From assembly GCF_947494755.1 (NCBI RefSeq), contig NZ_CANLVZ010000001.1, positions 186,001 to 250,000 on the forward strand: a stretch of 64,000 nucleotides of DNA. Reading direction: 5' to 3'. The notes under the pieces were generated by a model. It saw only the letters and a program-made list of their open reading frames with translations, had not been told where the DNA came from and did no database searches. The position numbers and the translations under genes are program-made. Of the stretch, positions 53,853-63,266 are shown one piece after another. Each line of letters opens with the position of its first letter. Position 1 is the stretch's first letter. The stretch is from an uncultured Tateyamaria sp. (GTDB taxonomy: Bacteria; Pseudomonadota; Alphaproteobacteria; Rhodobacterales; Rhodobacteraceae).

Positions 53853-54847
53853 ATTTCGGCGCGACCATTCTCGACGCGGATGGGGGGGCACTCAGTGTCG
53901 ACGAAAAGGCGTTCTTTCGTGAGGCTGACCCGTTCGGCTTCATCCTGTTTGCCCGCAACATCGACACGCCGGATCAGGTCTATGGCCTGTGCTCTGAAAT
54001 GCGCGAGGCTGTGGGGCGCGACGCCCCGATCACCATTGATCAAGAGGGCGGGCGCGTGCAGCGTCTGCGCGGGCCAACCTGGACGGAACATCTGCCGCCG
54101 CTAGACTTCGTACGCCGCGCCGGAGACAATGCAGAACGCGCAATGTACTTGCGTCACAGGCACATAGCGCACGAACTTAAAGCCCTCAGCATCGACAGCA
54201 ATTGCGCGCCGATGGTCGATATCATCGTCAAGGACACCCATGATTTTCTGCGCAACCGCTGTTACGGCACGTCGCCCGCGGACATCGCCCTGCTTGGCCG
54301 CGCCGCCGCCGACGGCATGCTGGACGGGGGTGTTCTGCCAGTGCTCAAGCACATTCCGGGCCATGGGCGCACCGATCTGGATAGCCACTATGATCTACCG
54401 CGCGTGGACGTGAGCCTTGATACACTGCGCGAGACGGATTTTGCTCCGTTTCACGCGCTGAATGACCTGCCTATGGGGATGACCGCCCACGTGGTCTATG
54501 AGGCCGTCGATGAGGTGCCAGCCACCCTGTCGCGCGCCACAATGACCCTGATCCGCGAAGAGATCGGCTTTGACGGGCTCATTATGACGGACGATATCGG
54601 AATGAAGGCGCTGAGTGGGACCGTGGATCAGATCGCGCGCCGGTCGCTTGAGGCGGGTTGCGACGTGATCCTCCATTGCAATGCACCGCTTGCCAGCCGG
54701 ATCGCCTCTGCCAATGCGGCGGGCCCTATGAGTGATGCCGCGCAACGCCGGGCCGAGGCCGCATTGGCCGCCCGTCGCACCCCTGATGACATTGACATTG
54801 CCGACCTGAACGCCGAACTTGAGGCGCTTTTGGGCGGGGGCGTGTGA
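53849..54847 (+). CDS. nagZ: Beta-N-acetylhexosaminidase NagZ
   Basis: 332 residues from the ATG at 53849. Glycoside hydrolase family 3 enzyme that removes GlcNAc from recycled muropeptides in the cytoplasm. Segments: GFILFARNI, ITIDQEGGRVQRLR, LKHIPGHGRTDLDSHYDLPRVD (His-containing catalytic loop) and GLIMTDDIGMKAL with the nucleophile Asp. Overlaps the SPOR gene and lies 12 bases ahead of scpA. Confidence 0.95.
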   Translation: MNFGATILDADGGALSVDEKAFFREADPFGFILFARNIDTPDQVYGLCSEMREAVGRDAPITIDQEGGRVQRLRGPTWTEHLPPLDFVRRAGDNAERAMYLRHRHIAHELKALSIDSNCAPMVDIIVKDTHDFLRNRCYGTSPADIALLGRAAADGMLDGGVLPVLKHIPGHGRTDLDSHYDLPRVDVSLDTLRETDFAPFHALNDLPMGMTAHVVYEAVDEVPATLSRATMTLIREEIGFDGLIMTDDIGMKALSGTVDQIARRSLEAGCDVILHCNAPLASRIASANAAGPMSDAAQRRAEAALAARRTPDDIDIADLNAELEALLGGGV

Positions 54848-54859
54848 CGATGAGCAGGC

Positions 54860-55663
54860 ATGGCTGAAGACAGCTTTGAAGAAGACAGCGTGTCGGTTGC
54901 CGACCGCCTCGCTGCCGAGGCGCTGATCATTGACGTGGACGGGTACGAGGGGCCGCTGGACCTGCTCTTGACCCTGTCGCGGACCCAAAAAGTCGATCTG
55001 CGCAAGATTTCGGTGCTGCAACTGGCGCATCAATATCTCGCTTTTGTCGAAAAAGCGAAACAGTTGCGCCTAGAACTGGCTGCTGACTATCTGGTGATGG
55101 CGGCCTGGCTCGCCTTCCTTAAATCCCGCCTGCTCTTGCCGCCCGACCCGACCGAAGAGGGGCCATCTGGCGAAGAACTGGCCGCCCATCTGGCCTTTCA
55201 GCTCGAACGCCTGCAAGCGATGCGCGATGCCGCCGCGCGGTTGATGGCGCGCGACCAGTTGGGCAGGGATTTCTTTGCACGCGGCCAGTCCGAGATGGTC
55301 ACGCGGGTGCGCAAGGTGACCTATTCGGCGACCCTGCTTGATCTGATGCAAGGCTATGCCCGCATCCGCACCCGCGACGAATTCCGCCCCTTCGTGATGG
55401 ACCGCGACGCAGTGTTCACGATGGAACAGGCGCTTGAGCGGATGCGCGGGTTGATCGGCTATGCGGGCGAGTGGACCGACATTCTGTCCTATCTGCCCGA
55501 AGGGTGGGAACTGGACCCGATCAAGCGCCGCTCGGCCACAGCGGCAACCTTTGCCGCCAGCCTCGAACTGGTCAAGGAAGGCCACCTCGAAATCCGGCAA
55601 ACCGACACATTCGCGCCGATCCAACTGCGCAAACGAGATGAGCCCCGTGACAGAAGCACCTGA
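54860..55663 (+). CDS. scpA: Segregation and condensation protein ScpA
   Basis: 267 residues. Kleisin subunit of the bacterial SMC condensin. The N-terminal VDGYEGPLDLLLTLSRTQKVDLRKISVLQLAHQYLAFVEKA and the C-terminal winged-helix region match the family. Overlaps scpB by 26 bases. Confidence 0.95.
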   Translation: MAEDSFEEDSVSVADRLAAEALIIDVDGYEGPLDLLLTLSRTQKVDLRKISVLQLAHQYLAFVEKAKQLRLELAADYLVMAAWLAFLKSRLLLPPDPTEEGPSGEELAAHLAFQLERLQAMRDAAARLMARDQLGRDFFARGQSEMVTRVRKVTYSATLLDLMQGYARIRTRDEFRPFVMDRDAVFTMEQALERMRGLIGYAGEWTDILSYLPEGWELDPIKRRSATAATFAASLELVKEGHLEIRQTDTFAPIQLRKRDEPRDRST

Positions 55664-56300
55664 AGAAAAAGAAGAAAGCCTGTTTGAAGCCCCTCCGATG
55701 GCTGAACAGGAACGGATGGTCGAGGCGATCCTGTTTGCGACCGCCGAACCCATCACCGTGCGTGAACTTGAGGCGCGGATGCCCCATGGCTGCGACCCGG
55801 CAGAGGCGCTGGTTTACCTGCGCAAACGCTATGAGGGGCGCGGCGTGCAGGTGATGAAGATCGGTGATGCCTGGGCGATCCGCACCGCCGCTGACCTTGG
55901 GTTCCTCATGCAAAAGGAAACGGTCGAGACGCGCAAGCTGTCCCGCGCCGCCATCGAAACGCTCGCCATCATCGCCTATCACCAGCCCGTCACCCGCGCC
56001 GAGATCGAGGAGATCCGGGGCGTGTCCGTCAGCCGGGGCACGGTGGATCAATTGCTTGAACTCGAATGGATCCGGTTCGGGCGGCGCAAGATGACGCCGG
56101 GGCGGCCTGTGACCTTTGTGGTCACGCAAACCTTCCTTGATCACTTTGGCCTTGAGAACGCGCGCGATCTGCCCGGCCTCAAGGAATTGCGTGCTGCCGG
56201 ATTGCTGGAAAATCGCCCGCCGCCCGGCACGATGCCCGGCCCCGAGACCGAAGAAGAGGCCGAAGACACCGAAGGCCAATCCGAGCTCTTTGAGGATTAG
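55638..56300 (+). CDS. scpB: Segregation and condensation protein ScpB
   Basis: 220 residues from the ATG at 55638, inside scpA. Winged-helix partner of ScpA: MVEAILFATAEPITVRELEARMP, LSRAAIETLAIIAYHQPVTRAEIEEIRGV and the GRRKMTPGRPVTFVVT tail are family signatures. It ends in an acidic, low-complexity tail (EEEAEDTEGQSELFED). Overlap with scpA suggests coupled synthesis of the two subunits. Confidence 0.95.
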   Translation: MSPVTEAPEEKEESLFEAPPMAEQERMVEAILFATAEPITVRELEARMPHGCDPAEALVYLRKRYEGRGVQVMKIGDAWAIRTAADLGFLMQKETVETRKLSRAAIETLAIIAYHQPVTRAEIEEIRGVSVSRGTVDQLLELEWIRFGRRKMTPGRPVTFVVTQTFLDHFGLENARDLPGLKELRAAGLLENRPPPGTMPGPETEEEAEDTEGQSELFED

Positions 56301-56380
56301 AGACCGGGCGGGCCTGAAATTCGCCGCATTTGATGCTATATTGAACGCAACAGGACGCAGAACAGGGCAGGAGCAGTGCC

Positions 56381-56650
56381 ATGAATGCAAATCAGATCAT
56401 CAACATGGTCATGCGCATCATCATGCGCAAAGCGATCAATTCTGGGATCAATGCGGGTGTGAACCGCATCGGGCGGGGTCGTAAATCGGGGCCGCCACCG
56501 GTCCAGAACCGGGCGCGCCAGCCGCAAAATCAGATGGCTGAAAGCTTTGACATCGACGACGACGCCCCACCGACCCAAGCGGAAATCCGGCAGGTGCGCG
56601 CGGCGCGTCGCGCGGCCAAACAGGCCCGCGCCCAGAACAATCAGGGCTGA
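56381..56650 (+). CDS. Small uncharacterised basic protein
   Basis: 89 residues. N-terminal amphipathic helix MNANQIINMVMRIIMRKAINSGINAGVNRI, a Pro/Gln linker, an acidic patch (ESFDIDDDAPP) and an Arg/Ala-rich C-terminus. No known family; a similar short gene commonly follows scpB in Rhodobacterales from memory. Codon use is like its neighbours, which supports a real gene. GCAGGAGCAG precedes the start. Confidence 0.72.
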   Translation: MNANQIINMVMRIIMRKAINSGINAGVNRIGRGRKSGPPPVQNRARQPQNQMAESFDIDDDAPPTQAEIRQVRAARRAAKQARAQNNQG

Positions 56651-56743
56651 GCTGACCACGGTCCGGTCAGGAAAACCCCCGTTGATCCACTATAAGTAGT
56701 GCCCTAGCGTACCCCCATTGCTTTCAAGTGGGGGATTTAAGCT

Positions 56744-57949
56744 ATGGGCGATAACACGACGGGAAACCGTGTGGGCTCCGTTTCGTTGGGGGTCACGGTT
56801 GTGGCCCTTTACGTGTTGTTTGTGATGCTCGTCACGTTTGGCTTTGGCAGCTACATCTATCGCACCGCCTGGCAAAGCGAACCCATGCGCACCCAGATCG
56901 AAGGCGACACCGCGACCGCCGGGCAAGACGCGGATATCGACAACATGATCTTTATCCTGCGCCGCGAGCAGAACCTCGAATATGCCAAGCTGCAGCTGGC
57001 CGAGGGCCTGCGCGATCTGCGCAGACAGGTGGCCGATTACGAGGCGCGGATCCGGTTGTCCTTTGGCCCGATCAATCGCGACCGCGAGACGCTGCGGGTG
57101 CAGGCGGATCTGATCGTGGCAGACCTGACCGAGTATCAATACGCCCTGCAAGCCCCGGCGCGCAGCAGATATGAGCTGGTGTTGAACCAGACCGGCCTTG
57201 GCCCGCACACCCGCGTGACGACCCTGATCAGCGTGGTTGAGGAGGGGATCGGGGACGCCGACCTTGATGCGGCTGGCCGGGACGCCTTTACCACCATGGC
57301 CAACGCCTCCCGGCTCAGGCTGGACGACCTGCTGGCCGCGCTTGAGCGTACAAACAAGGCTTCGCACGATCTTCAGCAGGAACGCGATGTGGTCAAAGAC
57401 CAGATCACAGCCCTTGAGGCGCAGCGCGGCCAGCATGACGAGCGCATCAAGGCGCTGCGCGAGGTGCTGCCGATCGGGTCCGTGACCCGCGCCCGGCTGG
57501 CGGCCTTGTCGATGAATATACCGCTGATCCCGGATGCGTTGATGCGGCTGGTCAGTTTCCCCACCATCTTCCTGACCCTAATCGTGACCATTGCGGCAGG
57601 GGGGTTGGGCACCGTGGTTGCGTTCTCGCGCCGTTACTATTCCTCGGCGCATGCCGATACGCTGACCCTGTCGCGCCTGTTCGTGAATGTGGGCGAGGGG
57701 ATTGCCGCCGCCATCGCGATCTTTTTGTTTTCCGGGGCGGGTATGCTGGCCCTGACCCAAGGCGGGGGCACAGGCAATGACGTCGAACTCAGCCCCTATA
57801 CCGTGGCCTTTATCGCCTTCCTGTCAGGATTCATGGCAGAGGATGCGTTTGCCTCGATCCAATCGGCGGGCAAGCGCATTTTCAAGCGGGACATGCCCAA
57901 CGACACGGAGGTCAACGTACCACCACCCGAGGCGGGCGACCCCGCCTAA
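56744..57949 (+). CDS. Uncharacterised membrane protein with coiled coil
   Basis: 401 residues. One N-terminal helix (about 14-36), a long coiled-coil region (70-225; LRREQNLEYAKLQLAEGLRDLRRQVADYEARI and NKASHDLQQERDVVKDQITALEAQRGQHDERIKALREV), then three C-terminal hydrophobic segments near 262-287, 320-342 and 353-372. No family recognised. A hairpin (CCCCCATTG...CAAGTGGGGG) lies just upstream at 56713-56735, where it could affect translation. Ends convergent with dcd (4-base overlap). Confidence 0.7.
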   Translation: MGDNTTGNRVGSVSLGVTVVALYVLFVMLVTFGFGSYIYRTAWQSEPMRTQIEGDTATAGQDADIDNMIFILRREQNLEYAKLQLAEGLRDLRRQVADYEARIRLSFGPINRDRETLRVQADLIVADLTEYQYALQAPARSRYELVLNQTGLGPHTRVTTLISVVEEGIGDADLDAAGRDAFTTMANASRLRLDDLLAALERTNKASHDLQQERDVVKDQITALEAQRGQHDERIKALREVLPIGSVTRARLAALSMNIPLIPDALMRLVSFPTIFLTLIVTIAAGGLGTVVAFSRRYYSSAHADTLTLSRLFVNVGEGIAAAIAIFLFSGAGMLALTQGGGTGNDVELSPYTVAFIAFLSGFMAEDAFASIQSAGKRIFKRDMPNDTEVNVPPPEAGDPA

Positions 57950-59025
57950 TGCGGCGCGGCGAAGTGTTTGGAGAGCTTAAGGCCCTGGCCCTGATAGTTT
58001 GATGCGATCCCCGCGCCATACATCTGTTCGGGGCGCGCCTTCATCCGCTCATAGATCAGCCGACCGACGATCTGGCCGTGTTCCAGCACGAAGGGGGCCT
58101 CATGGCAGCGCACCTCAAGCACACCGCGTGATCCGGCCCCGCCCGCAGGGTCGTGCCCAAAGCCGGGATCGAAAAAGCCTGCATAATGGACCCGGAACTC
58201 ACCGACCATGGCAAGGTAGGGGGCCATTTCGGCGGCATAATCGGGCGGGATGTGGACCGCTTCGCGGCTGACCAGAATGTAAAACGCGCCGGGGTCCAGA
58301 ATGATGTGACCATCGCTGCTGTGGACGTCTTCCCAGAATTCGGTCGGATCATAGTGCCCGATCCTGTCCAGATCGATCACACCGGTGTGGGGCTTGGCGC
58401 GGTAGCCAACCAGTGTGGTGTCCTTCAGGCGCAGATCGACCGAGAACCCCAATCCCTCGTCAATGACCGCAGTCCCATCAACGAGGGGCATATCCGCGTG
58501 AAGCGCCCGCAATTCGTCGTCACCCAACACCGCCTGACCATCGCGAAACCGGATTTGGTTGAGACGCATGCCGGGCCGGACCAGAACAGAGAACGAGCGT
58601 GGGCAAATCTCGGCATAAAGCGGCCCCTGATAGCCCGGCGCGATCCGGTCAAACTCGGCTCCGCCATCGGTGATCAGCCGGGTCAGCAGATCAAGTCGCC
58701 CGGTCGAGCTTTTGGCGTTGGCGACCGCCTGAATGCCCTCGGGCAGGTCCAACCGCTCCATTAAGGGCACCACGTAGACACAGCCCTTCTCAAGAACGGC
58801 CCCATCCGACAGATCGACCCGGTGCATTTCAAATTCGGTCAGGCGATCCGTGACCGTGCGCCCATGCCCCGCCAGAAACGAGGCGCGCACGCGGTAGGCC
58901 ACATGGCCAAGGCGCAGATCAAGGCTGGCGGGCTGCACTTGGGCATCGGTGATCGCCACATCAGCCGCGATTTCGGCGCGGGCAATCATGGTCTTCAGAT
59001 GTGTGTCTGCAAGTACGCCGGTCAT
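57946..59025 (-). CDS. dcd: dCTP deaminase, long two-domain form
   Basis: 359 residues from the ATG at 59025. Dcd/dUTPase-fold protein that is about twice the length of E. coli Dcd, as in the alphaproteobacterial 2'-deoxycytidine 5'-triphosphate deaminase group. Segments: VQPASLDLRLG, ANAKSSTGRLDLLTRLITDGGAEFDRI with the Ser/Arg substrate site, and a second repeat DPTEFWEDVHSSDGHIILDPGAFYILVSREAVHIPP. It provides dUTP for thymidylate synthesis. Which half is active cannot be seen. Confidence 0.87.
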   Translation of the reverse strand: MTGVLADTHLKTMIARAEIAADVAITDAQVQPASLDLRLGHVAYRVRASFLAGHGRTVTDRLTEFEMHRVDLSDGAVLEKGCVYVVPLMERLDLPEGIQAVANAKSSTGRLDLLTRLITDGGAEFDRIAPGYQGPLYAEICPRSFSVLVRPGMRLNQIRFRDGQAVLGDDELRALHADMPLVDGTAVIDEGLGFSVDLRLKDTTLVGYRAKPHTGVIDLDRIGHYDPTEFWEDVHSSDGHIILDPGAFYILVSREAVHIPPDYAAEMAPYLAMVGEFRVHYAGFFDPGFGHDPAGGAGSRGVLEVRCHEAPFVLEHGQIVGRLIYERMKARPEQMYGAGIASNYQGQGLKLSKHFAAPH

Positions 59026-59095
59026 CCCATCCCCTCGATATCGTTGGCTTTCAGGGCGGCGATGCATGGCCCCGTAGCGCGGAAGCCGTTGTAAA

Positions 59096-59172
59096 TGGTC
59101 GGGCTAGCAGGACTCGAACCTGCGACCTTCCGTCCCCCAGACGGACGCGCTACCAGGCTGCGCCATAGCCCG
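59096..59172 (-). tRNA. tRNA-Pro (GGG)
   Basis: 77 bases including encoded CCA. Acceptor stem CGGGCTA/TAGCCCG, anticodon stem TCCGT/ACGGA with loop CTGGGGG (anticodon GGG), T-arm GCAGG-TTCGAGT-CCTGC. The second proline tRNA of the window. Confidence 0.97.
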
Positions 59173-59242
59173 ACTTTGCCCGTGTCATAACCGAATTTTG
59201 GCCGGGGGCAAGGGGGAATTGGCACGGATGGACGTTCTTGGC

Positions 59243-60274
59243 TTAGGGGGCGTCGGTGCGGGTGCCAGCCATCTGATCGCGCAGCGCGGACAGTTGGGCG
59301 ACAAGGGGGCGGATCGCGCTGATCTGATCGGGGCTGAGCCGGTCAATCTGGCCGACACGCGTCAGCGCGGAGGGCGCAACCTCATAGCTGGCCGGGTCCG
59401 CATCATCTGGCACATCCACCACACGGGCGACCGGGCTTGTGGGCGCGGGCGCAAGCGGCTCGGTCAGGAAAGATGGCAGGGTGTGTGTTTCGGCAGGCGC
59501 AGGCTCGGCAGGGGCCTCGGTTGCAATTTGAGGCTCGACCTCAGGCTCGGTCTCTGGTGCGGGTTCAGGCGCGCTGGCCGCAATCGGCTCGGGAATTGGG
59601 TCGAGGGGTGCGGCCGGTGCCTCTGGCGCTATGTCAGAGGGGGGCGGGTCTGTCGGCATTGGGGCTACGTCAGCCTCAAAAGGAGCGGCCTCGGGTGTTG
59701 TATCCTCGGGCGGCTCAACAGGCTCGGGCTGCGCTTGTGGCGTGACCTCTGCCGCCTGCATCGGCTCTGCCGGTGGTGTAGGCTCGGCCAGCACGTCGGG
59801 CATGGTTGGGGGTGGCGGTGCAGCAGCGTCCGGTGGCTCCACCGGCGTGGGGGACAGCACGGTTTCGGACAGAAAGGCCGCGTTGGCCTCGGTCGGTTCG
59901 CGCGAGATCGGAGGTGGCGCGCTTGGGACTGGGGCGGGGGGAATATCCTCCTCCACATGGGTCACCAGATCGCTGTCAAGCTGCGCCTCGGTTTCCTCGT
60001 CCAAGGGTTTGGACATGTCCGAGACATAGGCCATGCCCTCTTCGCGCAGGATTTTCTGGACGCCCTTGATTGTCAGCCCATCGTCGTGCAGCAATTTGCG
60101 GATGCCGCCCAACAGCAGCATGTCGGCGGGGCGGTAATACCGCCGTCCACCTGCGCGTTTGACGGGTTTCACCTGAGTAAACTTGCTTTCCCAGAACCGC
60201 AGCACGTGGGTTTGCACCCCGAGCCAGTCAGCCACTTCAGAGATGGTGCGAAAGGCGTCTGCGGATTTGCTCAT
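59243..60274 (-). CDS. MerR family regulator with long acidic tail
   Basis: 343 residues from the ATG at 60274. MerR-type winged HTH at residues 5-80 ([69 protein letters not shown]). The rest is a Pro/Ala/Glu-rich low-complexity region of about 190 residues, ending in a short helix ([25 protein letters not shown]). No metal Cys. The usual neighbour of ihfA in Rhodobacterales, 4 bases downstream of it. Target unknown. Confidence 0.9.
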   Translation of the reverse strand: MSKSADAFRTISEVADWLGVQTHVLRFWESKFTQVKPVKRAGGRRYYRPADMLLLGGIRKLLHDDGLTIKGVQKILREEGMAYVSDMSKPLDEETEAQLDSDLVTHVEEDIPPAPVPSAPPPISREPTEANAAFLSETVLSPTPVEPPDAAAPPPPTMPDVLAEPTPPAEPMQAAEVTPQAQPEPVEPPEDTTPEAAPFEADVAPMPTDPPPSDIAPEAPAAPLDPIPEPIAASAPEPAPETEPEVEPQIATEAPAEPAPAETHTLPSFLTEPLAPAPTSPVARVVDVPDDADPASYEVAPSALTRVGQIDRLSPDQISAIRPLVAQLSALRDQMAGTRTDAP

Positions 60275-60278
60275 CGGC

Positions 60279-60581
60279 TCAGGACTTGTTGCCGCTGGCC
60301 ACACGATCTTTCATCAGATGCGAGGGGCGGAAGGTCAGGACCCGGCGCGGGTTGATCGGCACCTCTTCGCCCGTTTTGGGGTTGCGGCCCACGCGGGCGG
60401 ACTTGTTGCGCACCGAGAATGTGCCAAAGGACGAAATTTTGACCTGCTCGCCCTTCACCAGCGAATCAGACATGTGATCCAGCACGCTTTCAACCAATTG
60501 CGCGCTTTCATTCCGCGACAAACCCACCTCGCGAAATACCGCTTCGCTCAGGTCCATCCGCGTCAAAGTCTTGTCAGTCAT
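60279..60581 (-). CDS. ihfA: Integration host factor subunit alpha
   Basis: 100 residues from the ATG at 60581. HU/IHF fold: [37 protein letters not shown], then [48 protein letters not shown] with the Arg-Pro DNA-intercalating arm. The [10 protein letters not shown] and RRVLTF segments favour IhfA over HU. It is followed 4 bases later by the MerR gene. Confidence 0.95.
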   Translation of the reverse strand: MTDKTLTRMDLSEAVFREVGLSRNESAQLVESVLDHMSDSLVKGEQVKISSFGTFSVRNKSARVGRNPKTGEEVPINPRRVLTFRPSHLMKDRVASGNKS

Positions 60582-60709
60582 GTGAACTCCCCTTTGGTGA
60601 AGCATAAGTGGAGTGGAAATTCCGAGTCAATATCAATGGCTTGGACAATGGACGAAAACTGCAATCAGAGCGAGTGCGTCTTAAGACATAGCGGCTCAAA
60701 ACAGCATTT

Positions 60710-61681
60710 TCACCAGCGCAGCACGACCGCGCCCCAAGCCAGACCACCGCCAATCGCCTCGGTCACGATCAGATCGCCGTCCTTGATCTGTCCGCGGGCG
60801 CGCCCCACCGACAGTGCCAAGGGGATTGAAGCCGCCGAGGTGTTGCCGTGGTCCTGAACGGTGACCACGACACGCTCCATCGGGACATTCATCTTTTTGG
60901 CGGTGCCTTGAATGATGCGGATATTGGCCTGATGGGGTACGATCCATGTGACGTCCTCCGCTGTCACTCCGGCACTGTCCATGGCCGTGTGGGCGGTGCT
61001 CGCCAGCTTTTCGACCGCGTGGCGGAAGACCTGATTGCCCTGCATCCGCAGATAGCCGCTCGTGCCGGTGCTGACGCCCCCATCCACATATAAAAGGTCG
61101 CGGTGGCGCCCGTCCGAGTTGAGGTCCGTGGCCAGAATACCGCGATCCTGCGCGGTCCCCGCACCCTCCTGCGCCTCAAGCACCAGTGCGCCTGCGCCAT
61201 CGCCAAACAGCACGCAGGTGGCGCGGTCGGTCCAGTCCATGATCTTGGAGAACGTCTCGGCCCCGATCACCAGCACCCGTTTGGCCTGACCGGACACGAT
61301 CAGCGCGTTGGCATTGGTCAACGCATAGACGAACCCCGCACAGACCGCCTGAATGTCAAAGGCAAAGCCGCGCGTCATGCCCAGTTGGGCCTGTACCATC
61401 GTGGCTGCCGACGGAAAGGTCAGATCGGGGGTCGAGGTTGCCAGGACAATGGCGTCGATGTCGTTCACATCCATTCCAGCATCGGCCAAGGCGGCCTGTG
61501 CGGCTGCGGTTGCCATTGAAGATGTGGTGTCGTTTTCAGTGGCAAAATGGCGCCGCTCAATTCCGGAACGGGCGCGAATCCACTCATCCGTGGTCTCAAG
61601 CGTGGCCTCGAATTCGGCGTTTTCGACCACGCGCGCAGGCAAATAGTGCCCGACACCGCGCACAACGGCACGCAAGGTCAT
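60710..61681 (-). CDS. fabH: Beta-ketoacyl-ACP synthase III FabH
   Basis: 323 residues. Starts fatty-acid synthesis by condensing acetyl-CoA with malonyl-ACP. Catalytic Cys114 (QAVCAGFVYA), His250 (PHQANIRI) and Asn280 (DHGNTSAAS). The start overlaps the plsX stop by four bases, as usual for the rpmF-plsX-fabH run. Confidence 0.96.
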   Translation of the reverse strand: MTLRAVVRGVGHYLPARVVENAEFEATLETTDEWIRARSGIERRHFATENDTTSSMATAAAQAALADAGMDVNDIDAIVLATSTPDLTFPSAATMVQAQLGMTRGFAFDIQAVCAGFVYALTNANALIVSGQAKRVLVIGAETFSKIMDWTDRATCVLFGDGAGALVLEAQEGAGTAQDRGILATDLNSDGRHRDLLYVDGGVSTGTSGYLRMQGNQVFRHAVEKLASTAHTAMDSAGVTAEDVTWIVPHQANIRIIQGTAKKMNVPMERVVVTVQDHGNTSAASIPLALSVGRARGQIKDGDLIVTEAIGGGLAWGAVVLRW

Positions 61682-62769
61682 GTTTCGCTCTCCTCAGCCT
61701 GCATCGTCACTTTGGCGACGCGCGCAGCCAGCTTATCGTTAAAGCCAAGTTCGGCCAATTGGGCCGCAAGCTTGATGGCGGCCGACACACCCGTAGCATC
61801 TGCGCCCCCGTGCGATTTGACAACCGTACCATTCAGGCCAAGGAACACGCCCCCATTGACCCGGCGCGGATCGATCCGCTTTTTGAGGCGGCGCAGCGAG
61901 GTGAACGCGAGCAACGAGGCCAGGCGCGACAGGGGCGAGAATTTGAAGGCCTCGCGCAGCCGTTCGCCGATGAGAGTCGCGGTGCCTTCGCCGGTCTTGA
62001 TGGCGACGTTGCCGGTAAAGCCGTCGGTGATGACCACGTCCGCCATGTCACCCGAGATATCGCCACCCTCGACAAAGCCGACAAATTCGAAATCGGCAGC
62101 GCCCGCGTGATCCTTGATCAGCTCATAGGCTTCTTTCAATTCGGCGCGACCCTTGTGCTCTTCGGTGCCCACATTCAGCAGGCCGATGCGGGGGCGGGAC
62201 AGGTCAAGGCCGTTGCGGGCATAGGATGCGCCCATGAGCGCAAAGCGCAGCAGATCGTCAGCATCCGCGCGCACATCCGCGCCCACATCGAGCATCACAT
62301 TGAAGCCCTGGGGGTTTGAACTGGGGTAAAGCACGGCAATAGCGGGGCGGTTCACGCCGGGCAGCTTGCGCAGGCGGATCATCGACAAAGCCATGAGCGC
62401 GCCGGTGTTGCCGCAGCTGACGGCCACGGTGGCCTCGCCCGCGCGCACCGATTCGATAGCGGACCACATTGAGGTGTCCTTGCCGTTGCGCACCACGTGG
62501 CTGGGCTTGTCTTCCATGGTCACGACGTCTGCGGCGTCGCGAATCTCGCAGCGGTCGGCAAGGCCCTTGCGGCGCGCGACCAGCCGTTCAAGCTCGTCCT
62601 TGGGGCCGTGCAGGATAAAGCCGAGTTTGGGATTGATCTGTGCAGAAGTCGCACAGCCAGACACAACAACGGCGGGGCCCGCGTCCCCGCCCATTGCGTC
62701 AACAGAAAGTATGATCGGAAAAGCGAGCGCTGACCTCGTGTCGGCCGTATCGGATGGGGGGGCCGTCAT
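61678..62769 (-). CDS. plsX: Phosphate acyltransferase PlsX
   Basis: 363 residues. Transfers the acyl group from acyl-ACP to phosphate in phospholipid synthesis. PlsX features: LSVDAMGGDAGPAVVVSG near the N-terminus, AVSCGNTGALMALSMIRLRKLPGVNRPAIA, GTEEHKGRAELKEAY and ITDGFTGNVAIKTGEGTA. Four-base overlap with fabH and 34 bases after rpmF. Confidence 0.95.
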   Translation of the reverse strand: MTAPPSDTADTRSALAFPIILSVDAMGGDAGPAVVVSGCATSAQINPKLGFILHGPKDELERLVARRKGLADRCEIRDAADVVTMEDKPSHVVRNGKDTSMWSAIESVRAGEATVAVSCGNTGALMALSMIRLRKLPGVNRPAIAVLYPSSNPQGFNVMLDVGADVRADADDLLRFALMGASYARNGLDLSRPRIGLLNVGTEEHKGRAELKEAYELIKDHAGAADFEFVGFVEGGDISGDMADVVITDGFTGNVAIKTGEGTATLIGERLREAFKFSPLSRLASLLAFTSLRRLKKRIDPRRVNGGVFLGLNGTVVKSHGGADATGVSAAIKLAAQLAELGFNDKLAARVAKVTMQAEESET

Positions 62770-62803
62770 TGCTGATGTCTTGCGTGTATCGCTTTCAATC
62801 CAC

Positions 62804-63010
62804 TTAGGCCGCGTCGTCTTCCAGATCGATCTCTTCGGTCAGGGCGACAACTTCGTTGTCGTCGTAGTGACCGCAGGCTGCACAGATATGGTGGGGGCGT
62901 TTCAGCTCGCCACAGTTGGTGCACTCGTTGGGGTTTGCGGCGGTCAAGCTGTCGTGGGCGCGGCGATTGTTGCGGCGCGATTTCGACACTTTGTTCTGTT
63001 GCACAGCCAT
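62804..63010 (-). CDS. rpmF: 50S ribosomal protein L32
   Basis: 68 residues from the ATG at 63010 ([22 protein letters not shown]). The zinc-ribbon form, with [20 protein letters not shown] giving four Cys ligands, followed by an acidic tail. Lies between DUF177 and plsX. The 256-base gap to DUF177 holds three 27-base tandem repeats. Confidence 0.96.
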   Translation of the reverse strand: MAVQQNKVSKSRRNNRRAHDSLTAANPNECTNCGELKRPHHICAACGHYDDNEVVALTEEIDLEDDAA

Positions 63011-63075
63011 TGGAATGGGCCTTTGGATTTGGGCAGAGCCGCATCGCAAAGCGACGGGGATGCGAGATTGTCAGG

Positions 63076-63156
63076 TCGCCCGACAAAGGGGCGCGGTTTA
63101 AATCGCCCGACAAAGGGGCGCGGTTTGGGTTGCCCTGCAAAGGGGCACGGGTTCGA
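63076..63156. repeat. Three 27-bp tandem repeats between DUF177 and rpmF
   Basis: Units at 63076, 63103 and 63130 share GCCC-GACAAA-GGGGC-GCGGTTT, units 1 and 2 differing only in the last three bases and unit 3 at several sites. Each holds a short GCCC...GGGC pair. On the minus strand they lie in the presumed 5' region of rpmF. Confidence 0.8.
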
Positions 63157-63266
63157 TCATCCTGATCAGGTGTGACGTGCGTTTAGGCAAGTGCCCACGC
63201 CATGTCCAACCGAAAATTGCGTGAAGGGCGCAAAATACTCAATCCATCCTTGCGTGCAAGGGCAAA

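Noticed and set aside
63076-63156. CRISPR array or coding repeat
   Set aside because: Only three adjacent units with no spacers, and the frames through them do not continue into rpmF or DUF177.
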